DNA of 64,000 nucleotides, from positions 1-64,000 of the forward strand of contig JBJHBM010000008.1 of the NCBI GenBank assembly GCA_050485485.1. The letters run 5' to 3'. Both the position numbers and the translations under genes were made by a program. Positions 1 through 7,830 of this stretch are shown here, one piece after another. Positions within the stretch are counted from its first letter, which is position 1. Each line of letters opens with the position of its first letter. The DNA comes from WHSO01 sp050485485 (GTDB lineage Bacteria; Pseudomonadota; Alphaproteobacteria; SMXQ01). The notes under the pieces were generated by a model. That model was given only the letters and a program-made list of their open reading frames with translations. It had not been told where the DNA came from and searched no databases.

Positions 1-865
1 CCTGACCGCGCAGGCGCGCGGCGCCGCGGGCGGTCCAGCCCCAGTAGCTGCGGCGCGGCCCGCGCAGCCCGCCCCAGGCGGCGCCCACCGGGTCGGCCTC
101 GGCCCCGGCCCGCCACACCGCCTCGAACACGCCCGCGTCCTCGACCTGCCCCGGGCAGCGCAGGTTGGCGCGCCAGCGCACCCGCTCGCCGTGGTCGCGG
201 GTCTGGAACGCGCACGGATAGCCGGGTTCCGGCAGGCGCGCGGGCGGCGCGTCGGCGCCGTCCGGGCGGTAGTTGGACGAGGCCCAGATCACCAGCCGCC
301 CCACCTTCTCCGGGTGGCGCAGGGTGTAAGTGCCGGCGCGGATGCCGCCGCCCGACCAGCCGATCAGGTGGACCCGCTCGACCCCGCGCAGGGCCCGGAT
401 GAACGCCACCACGGCGTCGAGGTCGGCGGTCTCGGTGTCGGTGGTGACGAGGCGGAACGGATAGGGCGCCGGCGCCGCCAGCTCGGCCGGGGACAGCAGG
501 CCCGCGGGCAGCCGCGCGCGGTCCTCGGGCGCGAGGTTGCGGGGGTCGTCCTGGAGCGCGAGCGCCGAGCGCCCGTGCCCGGTCATGTCGAGGGCGAAGA
601 CGTCGTAGCCGGCCCCGGCCAGGGCCGCCATCCAGCTCATGTCCGGGAACGGGCAGTCGAAGGCGACCGAGCACGGCCAGAACCCGCCGTGCACCATCAG
701 CACCGCCCGGCCCTCGGGCACGCGGCCGCCGGGGGCGGCAGCGAGGGCGGCAGGCAGCTTCTCGCGCACGAACTGGCGCATCGTCCCGCCCGCGAGGGCC
801 GGCACGGTGGAAGGGTGCTCGACCCAATGGTCGAGAGTCCGGATTTTCGCCGCTTCTGCCGTCAA
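1..865 (-). CDS. Alpha/beta hydrolase, C-terminus cut by window edge
   Basis: A probable serine hydrolase of the alpha/beta fold; substrate unknown. An HGGFWPC stretch fits the oxyanion-hole strand and GWSGGG fits the nucleophile elbow (GxSxG), with Asp-rich strands between them. The only in-frame start after the stop at 899-901 is a TTG at 865, preceded by GGGAGAGG about six bases away, so this start is well supported although rare. About 288 codons are visible and the reading runs off the left edge, so the catalytic His is not seen. It is separate from the peptidase gene upstream by 91 bases holding a small hairpin. Similar proteins include esterases and haloperoxidase-like hydrolases; the sequence does not decide between them. 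Confidence 0.75.
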   Translation of the reverse strand, partial: MTAEAAKIRTLDHWVEHPSTVPALAGGTMRQFVREKLPAALAAAPGGRVPEGRAVLMVHGGFWPCSVAFDCPFPDMSWMAALAGAGYDVFALDMTGHGRSALALQDDPRNLAPEDRARLPAGLLSPAELAAPAPYPFRLVTTDTETADLDAVVAFIRALRGVERVHLIGWSGGGIRAGTYTLRHPEKVGRLVIWASSNYRPDGADAPPARLPEPGYPCAFQTRDHGERVRWRANLRCPGQVEDAGVFEAVWRAGAEADPVGAAWGGLRGPRRSYWGWTARGAARLRGQ

Positions 866-956
866 GGCCGCCTCTCCCGCCGTCCCGCCGCGGGCAGTCT
901 AGCCCCCGGCGGCGGCGTGCGGAACGGTCTCGGTTTGCAACGCGACCGTTGCGAAT

Positions 957-1901
957 TTAAGCGGCGCGTTTGCGCTTTTCCAAGAGGACGGAATCGAGGG
1001 TGCCGCGGTAGGTTTCGGCGTTGCGCCCGCCGAGCTCGACCGCCCGGCGCGCGGCCTTTTCCGCGGCGTCCAGCTGCCCCAGCCCGAGCCGCACGTGGGC
1101 CAGGTTGTTGAAGGCGTCCGCCTCCCCCGGATGATCCCGCGCCGCCCGTTCGAACGCCGCCGCCGCCGCCTCGAGACGCCCCAGGCCGTAGAGCGTGTTG
1201 CCGTGGCCCATGCGCAGCGTGAAATCGTCCGGCCACAGGGCGAGGCCGGCCTCATAGGCCGCGTGCGCCGCTTCGGCGCCGGCGGCCCTCTCGAGCCCGG
1301 TCGCTGCGGCGACATAGCGGAAGCGCTCGGCCGAAACCGGCACCTCCCCCGGGCGAAGAACCAGCATCCCCCAATGATCGCCCCGCGCCCAGGTGCGCTC
1401 GAAAGTTTCCATCGCCATGACGTGGCGCGGCGTCGTTCCGGAATGCAGCGTCACCGTGCCCCGATCGAGGTCGTAGCCGATCACCACCGCGAAATGCCAT
1501 TGCGGCGCCATCTGCAGCGCGAGGTTCTGCAGAACCACGACCGGGCGGCCCGCGTTCACTTCGCGGAACACGGCGTTCATGTCCGACACCGTATAGGCGA
1601 GGCGGCCATGGCGACGGGCGCCGGCGATCATGTCGTTCGGCAAGGTCCCACCGCGTTCGGGCGTGTAAACTTCCGCGACCAGCGCATCCGGCGACGCGTC
1701 GCGACCGCTCGCCACCAAGGCCATCGCCAGGGCGGCCGGTCCGCACTCCCGGGTGTTCTGAGCAAAGAACGGCGCGTCGGCGATATCCGACGCACGCGGC
1801 AGGTCGCCCGGTGCACCCCGCAGACGATCCGTCTGCGGGGTGGCGCAGGCAGCCAGCAGAAGCGCGAGCGCGCCAGCCGCGAATGCCCGCAACCGGAGCA
1901 T
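957..1901 (-). CDS. PA2778-family C39-like cysteine peptidase lipoprotein with TPR repeats
   Basis: A 314-residue exported lipoprotein. Residues 1-19 form a signal with lipobox LAAC (Cys19). The C39-like papain fold follows: Cys53 in RECGPAALA, His136 in PQWHFAVVIGYD and a following Asp are the expected catalytic residues. From about residue 205 the protein turns into TPR-like helices (FNNLAHVRLGLGQLDAAEKA). The layout matches the PA2778 family, usually encoded beside a PA2779-family gene as here (5 bases upstream). The physiological substrate of the family is unknown. The start is the first Met before a typical signal sequence, with CAGG upstream. Confidence 0.85.
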   Translation of the reverse strand: MLRLRAFAAGALALLLAACATPQTDRLRGAPGDLPRASDIADAPFFAQNTRECGPAALAMALVASGRDASPDALVAEVYTPERGGTLPNDMIAGARRHGRLAYTVSDMNAVFREVNAGRPVVVLQNLALQMAPQWHFAVVIGYDLDRGTVTLHSGTTPRHVMAMETFERTWARGDHWGMLVLRPGEVPVSAERFRYVAAATGLERAAGAEAAHAAYEAGLALWPDDFTLRMGHGNTLYGLGRLEAAAAAFERAARDHPGEADAFNNLAHVRLGLGQLDAAEKAARRAVELGGRNAETYRGTLDSVLLEKRKRAA

Positions 1902-1906
1902 GCCGA

Positions 1907-2323
1907 CTACCTGGCGGAACCCTTGTTGGTGAAGCCGAAGGCGTTGGTGAAGCCGAGGATATCGGTCAGCAGAAGCACGAGGAAAATCACGACACCGGCG
2001 CCGATGACGGTTCCCCAGAAGCCTTCGCCGGCCGGCACGGAGTCGAGACGACCCTGGATCTCGGCGACCTCGGCGTCCGACAGGGCCGCGATGCGCGCTT
2101 CGGCCTCCTGCGGCGAGACGCCGAGCGATTCCATCTGCTGTCGCACGTCGTCGCGAGAGAGGAATTGCATGATCTGGGCGCGCGCCTCCGCGCTTTCCGC
2201 CGTGGTCACGCCTTCTGTCGAGATCAGAGCGGCCTTTGCGACGGGCAATGGTCCGGACACCGCGAGGAACGCGGCGGCGGCGGCGACGGCGATCGGCTTG
2301 TTATGTTTGCGAAGGCTTTGCAT
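1907..2323 (-). CDS. PA2779-family small membrane protein
   Basis: A 138-residue protein with an N-terminal signal (MQSLRKHNKPIAVAAAAAF), a central acidic helical part with the phrase SRDDVRQQMESLGVSPQEAEAR, and a C-terminal membrane segment (VIGAGVVIFLVLLLTDILGF). This arrangement is that of the PA2779 family, partner of the PA2778 peptidase directly downstream, so the two are probably one operon and act together in the envelope. The reading frame is open for 80 codons further upstream, but the Met at 2323 has AGGAGAG just before it and begins the signal sequence. Function of the family is not established. Confidence 0.85.
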   Translation of the reverse strand: MQSLRKHNKPIAVAAAAAFLAVSGPLPVAKAALISTEGVTTAESAEARAQIMQFLSRDDVRQQMESLGVSPQEAEARIAALSDAEVAEIQGRLDSVPAGEGFWGTVIGAGVVIFLVLLLTDILGFTNAFGFTNKGSAR

Positions 2324-2377
2324 GCTCACTCTCCTATCGTGGTTGTCGGATACGCCCATTTTCTCGATGAAGGGAAG

Positions 2378-2438
2378 GCCCAGGCTCCCGGGACACGGAG
2401 GGAGGTTTCCGCGTGGGGATCCTCCCGGGAGCCTGGGC
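2378..2438 (-). terminator. Perfect 15-bp inverted repeat, possible terminator or RNA hairpin
   Basis: GCCCAGGCTCCCGGG (2378-2392) is repeated as its exact reverse complement at 2424-2438, with 31 bases between. On the minus strand it begins a few bases after the stop of the secreted protein at 2445-2948 and lies before the PA2779-like gene, so it could end or partly attenuate transcription between them. There is no clean T-tract, only CTTCCCTTC, so the terminator reading is uncertain. Confidence 0.5.
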
Positions 2439-2444
2439 AGGGTG

Positions 2445-2948
2445 CTACCTGCCGCGACCGTGGCCCTGGTCGCTGCCGGCGCCACCCCCGGAGCCGACTG
2501 CATTTCCTCCGGCCCCGGCATCGCCAGCCCCGGCGAAGGACGGACCGGGAACGACGATGGCATCCTGGCGATCCCCGAACTCTCGCCATTCGGTCTCGTC
2601 GTAAGGCCACGACGAAGCCTTGAGAATCACCGCGTTCTGATAGGCGGCGACAACGGCACGCAAATCGCGCTCCTCGACGAGACCCGCCTTCTGCATCTCG
2701 TGCAAGACCACGTTCCAATCGGCTCCGGTCGCCCGGAGGCGCAATATCCGCTCGAGTGCCCAAACGGTGCGTGCCTGTGGGTTTTGGGCCGCATGGAGCG
2801 CATGACCGATGATATGTTCGCCGGGCGTCAGCATTCTCGTTGCAGCGCTCTCACCTGTTGTCGTTTCCTGAGCCTTGGGAGCAGACAAGAGAACCGCGAA
2901 ACCGACCGCGGCTACCATCCACACGTTGACCATCAACGCCTTGCGCAT
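2445..2948 (-). CDS. Hypothetical secreted protein with Gly-rich tail
   Basis: I do not recognise a family. The 167-residue product has a signal sequence (MRKALMVNVWMVAAVGFAVLL, probable cleavage after the next few residues), a helical middle (TVWALERILRLRATGADW, then VLHEMQKAGLVEERDLRAVV) and a low-complexity C-terminus rich in Gly, Ala and Ser. It is therefore probably periplasmic. The start at 2948 is chosen because the signal sequence begins there; the frame is open upstream without export features. It lies between the PA2778/PA2779 pair downstream and a cytosolic hypothetical 14 bases upstream, all on the same strand, so co-transcription is likely. Confidence 0.65.
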   Translation of the reverse strand: MRKALMVNVWMVAAVGFAVLLSAPKAQETTTGESAATRMLTPGEHIIGHALHAAQNPQARTVWALERILRLRATGADWNVVLHEMQKAGLVEERDLRAVVAAYQNAVILKASSWPYDETEWREFGDRQDAIVVPGPSFAGAGDAGAGGNAVGSGGGAGSDQGHGRGR

Positions 2949-2962
2949 CGTATCGTTCCCGG

Positions 2963-3532
2963 CTAGAGCGCGGCCCGGCGGTCGAGCGAGCCGTGGTGGC
3001 GGGCGGGACTCCACGCCTGCCGCCGGGAAGGGGCATACGGCACGGCTATGTCGGTCTTGGGGGCCAGCCTCGTCAGCATGCTCAACAGATCCTCCGCGTC
3101 GCACACTTCGTCGGACCAGACATGCGCCACGGCAATCAGGACACGCACGCGGTCGCCACCCGTGCGAGCCCTCAGACCATCGGACAGACGCCCGACGAGT
3201 TCTCGTTCGACAGCGGCATCGCGCCCGCTTGACGCGGGGGCGCCGAAGTCGCCGATCCGGAGGAACACCACGTCTCCGCCGCGCAGTTCGGCCCAGCAGC
3301 CGGCATGGTCCAGGGCGCGCGCGACCAGATCCCGAGCGAGTCCCGGCTTCGCGCCGTGAGCCCGCAACCGCATCGCCGTCAGGCGCAGTCGCGTGCCGCG
3401 CAGCAGGTCGACCGCCCGCCGAAAGGTGGAAACGTCCATGCCCTCGGGCAGGGAGACGCCGCCATCGTGGAAATGATTACGGGATGTGTCGGCCCCGTGT
3501 TCGATCGCATGCAATTTTTCCGGCAGGCCCAT
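2963..3532 (-). CDS. Hypothetical cytosolic protein
   Basis: A 189-residue protein without signal or membrane segment. A stretch with AELRGGDVVFLRIGDFG followed by ERELVGRLSDGLRARTGGDRVRVLIAVA has the strand-helix rhythm of a degenerate nucleotidyl-cyclase (GGDEF-like) fold, but no catalytic motif is present and this is only an impression. The Met at 3532 is preferred over one at 3571 because AAGGAGGG precedes it at about ten bases. A four-fold 11-bp repeat lies 54 bases upstream. It leads the small operon reaching down to the PA2778-like gene and sits directly after the histidine kinase gene. Confidence 0.6.
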   Translation of the reverse strand: MGLPEKLHAIEHGADTSRNHFHDGGVSLPEGMDVSTFRRAVDLLRGTRLRLTAMRLRAHGAKPGLARDLVARALDHAGCWAELRGGDVVFLRIGDFGAPASSGRDAAVERELVGRLSDGLRARTGGDRVRVLIAVAHVWSDEVCDAEDLLSMLTRLAPKTDIAVPYAPSRRQAWSPARHHGSLDRRAAL

Positions 3533-3585
3533 CGGCGGCGAACCCTCCTTGCTCTCGCCCTCTGACGGCATCACGTTAGTGGCGC

Positions 3586-3629
3586 AGCGGTGGGCATGGG
3601 TGCGACATGGTTGGGGCAAAGCTGTGACA
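3586..3629 (-). promoter_or_regulatory. Four tandem 11-bp repeats, likely OmpR/PhoB-type operator
   Basis: On the minus strand four consecutive 11-mers can be read: TGTCACAGCTT, TGCCCCAACCA, TGTCGCACCCA and TGCCCACCGCT. The 11-bp period and TGTCAC core resemble the tandem half-sites bound by OmpR/PhoB-family winged-helix regulators. The block lies between the end of the histidine kinase gene and the start of the hypothetical gene at 3532. The TCACAG word recurs before several other genes in this window. Confidence 0.5.
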
Positions 3630-3672
3630 TTGCCCGTAGCCCGACCCGGGGAAGAAGGATGGCGAAATAAAA

Positions 3673-5214
3673 TTATTTGTAGAGAGGGAGGCTGGCCTTC
3701 ACGGCAAGTCCGCCTTCGGGGTGGTTTTCGGCATGGATGCGTCCTCCGACCGCTTCCACATTGCGCCGGACGATCCACAGGCCCATGCCGAAATGCGCGG
3801 CATCCAGCACGTCGCCGGCTGCGGCAGGCTGCGGCCTGTCGGAAAAATAGCGTTCGAAGATACGCTCGAGATTGTCGGGATCGACGCCCGGCCCCTGGTC
3901 GGTGATCACGAGAACGGCTTCGGTGCCGCTGCGCTCTAGCGTCACGCCCACCCTGGTTCCCGACGGCGAGAAGGAGAAGGCGTTATCGAGGAGGTTCTCG
4001 ATCACGATTTCGAGCAGATCGACGCTCGCCGCCACGAAGATATCCGGGCGAATTTCGGACGTCAGCTCGATTCCCTGGAGGGCGGCAGTCTCTCCGTAGG
4101 CTTCCACCATCCCCGTGAGGAGCTGCGACAAGTCCACTTTCTCGCGCGGCGGACTGATCAGGTCGGCGATCGCCTCGTCCATGTGCCGCGCTGCGGTAAT
4201 CAACGCATCGAGTCGCTCCGTAGCCTGCTCGACGAGCTGCAGCGCGCGTCGCGCGCGTTCGTCCTGCGGAGGCAAAGACGTCCGGATCGGCTCGACCGAC
4301 TGCGCAATGACCGCTATCGGGGTCTTGAAGGCATGGGCATTTTCTTCGGCCGCGTCGCGGATCGCCTTGGCGGAGGCATCGAGGCCGTCGACCATGCGGT
4401 CGAACTCACGCGCCACGCCCTGCAGCTCCGGCACGCGATTGTGCGCGCTAAAGGAGCCATGGCCCGGCCCGCGCGCGGCGATCTGGCTCGCCAGGCGCGC
4501 GAAGCCGCGCAGGTTGAGGCCCACGTCGAGGAACAGCGACAGCACCAGCGCCGCCATGATGAGATAGATGGCCGCCGCCACCTGGACCTCGGGCCGCTTC
4601 CAGTAAGGCTGGCCGATCGTCATACCGACGCTGTCGGCGCCGCCGACCGCCGTCAGGACGACCCAGCAGCCGGCATCGGTACGGACGGGAGTCAGCGAGC
4701 TGAGAAGCTCCCATTGCCCGGCCGGGTTGGTATAGCGCACCGCAAGCGCGCGCTCGCCCTCGCAGCTGTCGCGCAACCTGTCGAGCAGGCCGGTTTCGAC
4801 GAGGAATTGCCATTCCGTGTCGAGGTAGGCTGCCGGCACTTCCGGCCAAGCGGCGACGTAGAAGAAACCGACGTTCTGCTGCCCCTTCGACCTTACCCTC
4901 GCGGTCTCGGGACGGAACAGGACCTTGACCTTGGTGCTGCCCGAGACCACGGACGCGAGCTCGGCTTGGAGAGCAGGGGTGCGGCCCGCTCCGAAGCGCT
5001 GCAGGGCGGGCGTGAGGGCTACCGCCATCAGCCTCCCCTGTTCCTGGACCGTCTCCATCAGGAGACGCGATTTCTCGCGGTCCGCGCCGCGAAGCTCGAC
5101 GTAGACGATCAGGGGACAGGCAATAAAGATGACGACCAGGATGATCGCCTTCGTGGCGATGGAATTGGCCGCGCGCAGGAGACGCCCGGTCCAGTATCGG
5201 GTCTCATTCCTCAT
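3673..5214 (-). CDS. Sensor histidine kinase
   Basis: A 513-residue membrane sensor that should phosphorylate the response regulator encoded immediately upstream. The first membrane segment is at about 22-40 (IATKAIILVVIFIACPLIVYV), a periplasmic sensor region of about 170 residues follows, and the second segment is at about 210-231. A HAMP-like linker leads to the dimerisation helix with His294 in ENAHAFKTPIAVI. ATPase motifs follow in order: N box ENLLDNAFSFSP, G1 DQGPGVD, F box IFERYF and G2 FGMGLWIVRR. The gene overlaps the end of the regulator gene by 11 bases, indicating translational coupling. The sensed signal is unknown; the periplasmic part shows no domain I can name. Confidence 0.93.
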   Translation of the reverse strand: MRNETRYWTGRLLRAANSIATKAIILVVIFIACPLIVYVELRGADREKSRLLMETVQEQGRLMAVALTPALQRFGAGRTPALQAELASVVSGSTKVKVLFRPETARVRSKGQQNVGFFYVAAWPEVPAAYLDTEWQFLVETGLLDRLRDSCEGERALAVRYTNPAGQWELLSSLTPVRTDAGCWVVLTAVGGADSVGMTIGQPYWKRPEVQVAAAIYLIMAALVLSLFLDVGLNLRGFARLASQIAARGPGHGSFSAHNRVPELQGVAREFDRMVDGLDASAKAIRDAAEENAHAFKTPIAVIAQSVEPIRTSLPPQDERARRALQLVEQATERLDALITAARHMDEAIADLISPPREKVDLSQLLTGMVEAYGETAALQGIELTSEIRPDIFVAASVDLLEIVIENLLDNAFSFSPSGTRVGVTLERSGTEAVLVITDQGPGVDPDNLERIFERYFSDRPQPAAAGDVLDAAHFGMGLWIVRRNVEAVGGRIHAENHPEGGLAVKASLPLYK

Positions 5215-5929
5215 CGCGCCAGCGGTAGCCGAAGCCGGGATAATTCTCGATCCGGTCGAAATCCGGATCGTGGTCCCTGAACTTTTGGCGAATCCGTTTT
5301 ATGAAGGTGCGGACGTTGGTGCGATAGCCTTCGGGCCCGACGCCGGCGACGAAGCCTTCGCCGCGCACCCTGTCGTAGAGATCGCGGTAGCGCAGGTCCT
5401 GTCCTGCCTGGACCGCGAGAAGCTGCACGATCTGGAATTCCCCGAGGGTGAGCGGAATCTCGTCCCCGTTCCAGTAGGCGCGGCTCGATGCCGGGTTCAA
5501 TTCCAGGGGCCCGAGCACGATGCGCGCGGCGCCGTTCTCGTCGTCCGCCATGCCCTCCGCGCCCTTGGTCCCGGCGAGGATCAGGTCGATGCGGCGGCGT
5601 AGAATCTGGAAGCTGCGGGACTTTTCCACGAAATCCACCGCGCCGGTCGCCAGCGCGGCCTCTTCGTAAACCTGGTCCGAAAGGACCGTGAGGAAGATTG
5701 CGGGCGTCGTCACCCCGCTCTCCCGTAGGCGGCGGAGCACCTCTATCCCGGAGAGGCCGGGCATCTTCCAGTCCATCAGGATGATGTCGATGTCGTTGCC
5801 CGCATCGAGGAAGTCGATGAAGGACTGGCCCCGATCGAAGCTCGACACCTCGAAGCCCGAATCACGGAGATTTTGTTCCACCGATTCGCGGAACAGGTCG
5901 TCGTCGTCAACCAGTGCGATCCGAGCCAT
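5204..5929 (-). CDS. OmpR/PhoB-family response regulator
   Basis: A 241-residue DNA-binding regulator, partner of the histidine kinase downstream. The receiver domain has the acidic cluster near Asp8-Asp10 (ALVDDDDLF), phosphoacceptor Asp53 in ILMDWKMPG, Thr81 and Lys103 (VEKS), so it should be phosphorylatable. From about residue 137 a winged-helix output domain follows, with the recognition-helix region GYRTNVRTFIKRIRQKF. The Met at 5929 starts the receiver. The gene is 17 bases after the lipoprotein gene and overlaps the kinase gene, so the three form an operon. It is a close paralogue of the EPS-locus regulator at 20608-21531, which lacks the phosphoacceptor. Confidence 0.93.
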   Translation of the reverse strand: MARIALVDDDDLFRESVEQNLRDSGFEVSSFDRGQSFIDFLDAGNDIDIILMDWKMPGLSGIEVLRRLRESGVTTPAIFLTVLSDQVYEEAALATGAVDFVEKSRSFQILRRRIDLILAGTKGAEGMADDENGAARIVLGPLELNPASSRAYWNGDEIPLTLGEFQIVQLLAVQAGQDLRYRDLYDRVRGEGFVAGVGPEGYRTNVRTFIKRIRQKFRDHDPDFDRIENYPGFGYRWRDEE

Positions 5930-5946
5930 GCTTTCGTTCCAAACGC

Positions 5947-6399
5947 TTAACGCGTCTTTCCGTCCCTGATTCCGGCTATGCATGTCCGCTCGGCGTCGGC
6001 CGACGCCTGATCGGGATAGAACTTGTAGGCAAGTGCGCGAAAATCCTTGTTGCCGATGTCGAAGTAGAAGAACACGTCGAGCTTGCAGCCCGCCGAAGCA
6101 TAATGCCAAACCATCGAGGGCGGCTCGTTGCGAACCGCCAGCGGCTGGCCCAGCAGGTTGGTGACCTCCCCCTCGCTGCCGCCCATCATGGCCGCGGCGG
6201 TGGGGCCCACCACCGCCGGCGCCTTCTTCTGTTCCTCGCCCTCGGGACGGCGCGGCGGGCGCAGGACGGCCTCCTCGGCCGGCGGCGCCGCTTCCGGCGC
6301 CGGTTCCTTCGGCGCAAGCGGAAAGCCCACCCCCTCGCACCCGGCGAGGGCCACACTCATCACGGCGCCGAGAAGCGCCGTGCGACGTGGCAAGAACAT
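5947..6399 (-). CDS. SmpA/OmlA-like outer-membrane lipoprotein
   Basis: A 150-residue predicted lipoprotein: the signal MFLPRRTALLGAVMSVALAG ends in a lipobox with Cys. A proline-rich linker follows, then a compact domain with LLGQPLAVRNEPPSMVWHY and a late Cys-Leu-Asp-Val-Phe-Phe-Tyr run. That pattern matches the SmpA/OmlA (BamE-like) fold common in small alphaproteobacterial lipoproteins. GGAGGAAC precedes the chosen Met. It is the first gene of an operon with the response regulator (17 bases downstream) and kinase, so it may be an envelope-side component or target of that signalling system; this is inference. Confidence 0.75.
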   Translation of the reverse strand: MFLPRRTALLGAVMSVALAGCEGVGFPLAPKEPAPEAAPPAEEAVLRPPRRPEGEEQKKAPAVVGPTAAAMMGGSEGEVTNLLGQPLAVRNEPPSMVWHYASAGCKLDVFFYFDIGNKDFRALAYKFYPDQASADAERTCIAGIRDGKTR

Positions 6400-6627
6400 C
6401 CCGTTCCTCCATCCCCGCGACCGGACTTCGGCGCTGTCGGCCGCCGAACCACCAAGTCTTCCACAACACGAAACGATTCCGGCTTGCACCGGAACGTGCT
6501 CATGATATTCGAACCTTAAGCCGGCGCCACCATCAAACGTCTATATTTCGTAGGGCATACGCATAATAATAGCAGCTTCGCGCCGCCCTCCCCGGCGGCA
6601 GCCGTCCGGTCAGGCGGCCCGCCAGCA

Positions 6628-6656
6628 TTGACAGCCCGAACGGCCGAACATAATTT
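6628..6656 (+). promoter_or_regulatory. Sigma-70-type promoter of the TctC gene
   Basis: TTGACA at 6628-6633, a 17-base spacer and TAATTT at 6651-6656. The start of transcription would fall near 6664, leaving a leader of about 24 bases with GGGAGGA before the ATG at 6688. This is one of the few AT-rich stretches in the window. The rest of the divergent 288-base gap (6400-6687) shows nothing else I can name. Confidence 0.7.
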
Positions 6657-6687
6657 AGATAATTGCAATATAAACTGGGAGGAATAC

Positions 6688-7719
6688 ATGCGCTCTTCAA
6701 GTATTTCGAAATTGGCTTTCGCCGCCTGTTCGCTCGCGCTTCTACCGGCCGCAGCTTCCGCCCAGTCCGTGGAAAGCTTCTACAAGGGCAAGACCGCCAA
6801 TCTCCATATCGGCTTCGCCCCGGGCGGAGGATACGATTTCTACGGACGGCTGGTAGCGCGCCACCTCGGCAGGCATATTCCCGGGCAGCCTAACATCGTG
6901 GCGCAGAACATGCCGGGCGCGGGAAGCCTGACCGCCGCCAATTTCGTCTACGCGGTGGCGCCCAAGGACGGCACCGCGTTCGGGATGCTGACGCAGAACC
7001 TTCCGCTCGAGGAGGCTCTCGGGAATCAGGGGGTGCGCTACAAGTCGGCCGAGTTCAACTGGATCGGCCGCGCCACCTCGATCATCGAGATTCACCTGAC
7101 CTGGCATACGTCGAAGGCGAAGACCTTCCAGGACGTACTCGTCCATGAAACCCCGGTCGCAAGCACCGGGCCGGGCTCGCCGTCGGAAGGCTGGCCGCGC
7201 ATCCTCAACGGCCTGCTCGGTGCCAAGTTCCGCATCATCGGCGGCTACACCGGCTCGACCGCCGGGATGCTGGCGATGGAGCGCGGCGAGGTGGATGGCG
7301 CGCTGACCTCCTGGAACACGCTCAAGCAGAGCAAGCAGGACTGGCTGTCCAACAACCGCATCAGCCTGCTGGTCCAGTACACGATGGAACGCTCGCCCGA
7401 GCTTCCCAACGTACCGGCGGTGGTGGAGCTCGGCCGCACGCAACAGGAGAAGGAGATGCTGGCCGTCTACGCGGGCGGCGGCGAGATCGGGCGCTCGGTG
7501 GTGACGACCCCGGGGGTGCCGGCCGATCGCGTGAAAGCCTTGCGCGCGGCCTTCGATGCCATGCTGAAGGATCCGGCCCTGCTTGCCGAGGTCGAGAAGA
7601 CCCGCTCCGAGTTCCTGCCGATGCCGGGCGAGAAGCTCCAGGCGATGGTCGAGCAGATGACCAAGGTCTCGCCCGAGATCATCCAACGGATGCAGGGATA
7701 TCTTCAGGCCGGCAAGTAG
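6688..7719 (+). CDS. Tripartite tricarboxylate transporter substrate-binding protein (TctC/Bug family)
   Basis: A 343-residue periplasmic binding protein. The signal sequence covers about the first 25 residues and ends ASAQS. The mature part begins with a strand ANLHIGFAPGGGYDFYGRL, the usual TctC pattern in which a loop after the first strand binds carboxylates; QNMPGAGSLTAANFVY is another family motif. TctC proteins bind small carboxylates such as citrate, malate or aromatic acids and hand them to TctA/TctB. No tctA or tctB lies nearby, so this is an orphan binding protein, which is common in organisms with many copies. GGGAGGAATAC precedes the start, and a strong promoter and terminator make it a single-gene unit. 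Confidence 0.93.
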   Translation: MRSSSISKLAFAACSLALLPAAASAQSVESFYKGKTANLHIGFAPGGGYDFYGRLVARHLGRHIPGQPNIVAQNMPGAGSLTAANFVYAVAPKDGTAFGMLTQNLPLEEALGNQGVRYKSAEFNWIGRATSIIEIHLTWHTSKAKTFQDVLVHETPVASTGPGSPSEGWPRILNGLLGAKFRIIGGYTGSTAGMLAMERGEVDGALTSWNTLKQSKQDWLSNNRISLLVQYTMERSPELPNVPAVVELGRTQQEKEMLAVYAGGGEIGRSVVTTPGVPADRVKALRAAFDAMLKDPALLAEVEKTRSEFLPMPGEKLQAMVEQMTKVSPEIIQRMQGYLQAGK

Positions 7720-7739
7720 CGCTGCCGGCATTTCATCAG

Positions 7740-7773
7740 GGGCGCCGCGGCCCGTCGCGGCGCCCTTTTCTTT
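7740..7773 (+). terminator. Rho-independent terminator after the TctC gene
   Basis: GGGCGCCGCG (7740-7749), a six-base loop and the exact complement CGCGGCGCCC (7756-7765) are followed by TTTTCTTTTTC. It is a ten-base-pair perfect stem with a T-tract about 20 bases after the TctC stop. Confidence 0.9.
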
Positions 7774-7830
7774 TTCTTTCGCGCGGGCAGATAATCGCGT
7801 GGCGGATGACGAACTGATGACGAGGCCGGG

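Noticed and set aside
937..952. GCAACG-CGAC-CGTTGC hairpin after the PA2778-like gene
   Set aside because: Only six base pairs and no T-tract on either strand; too weak to call a terminator.
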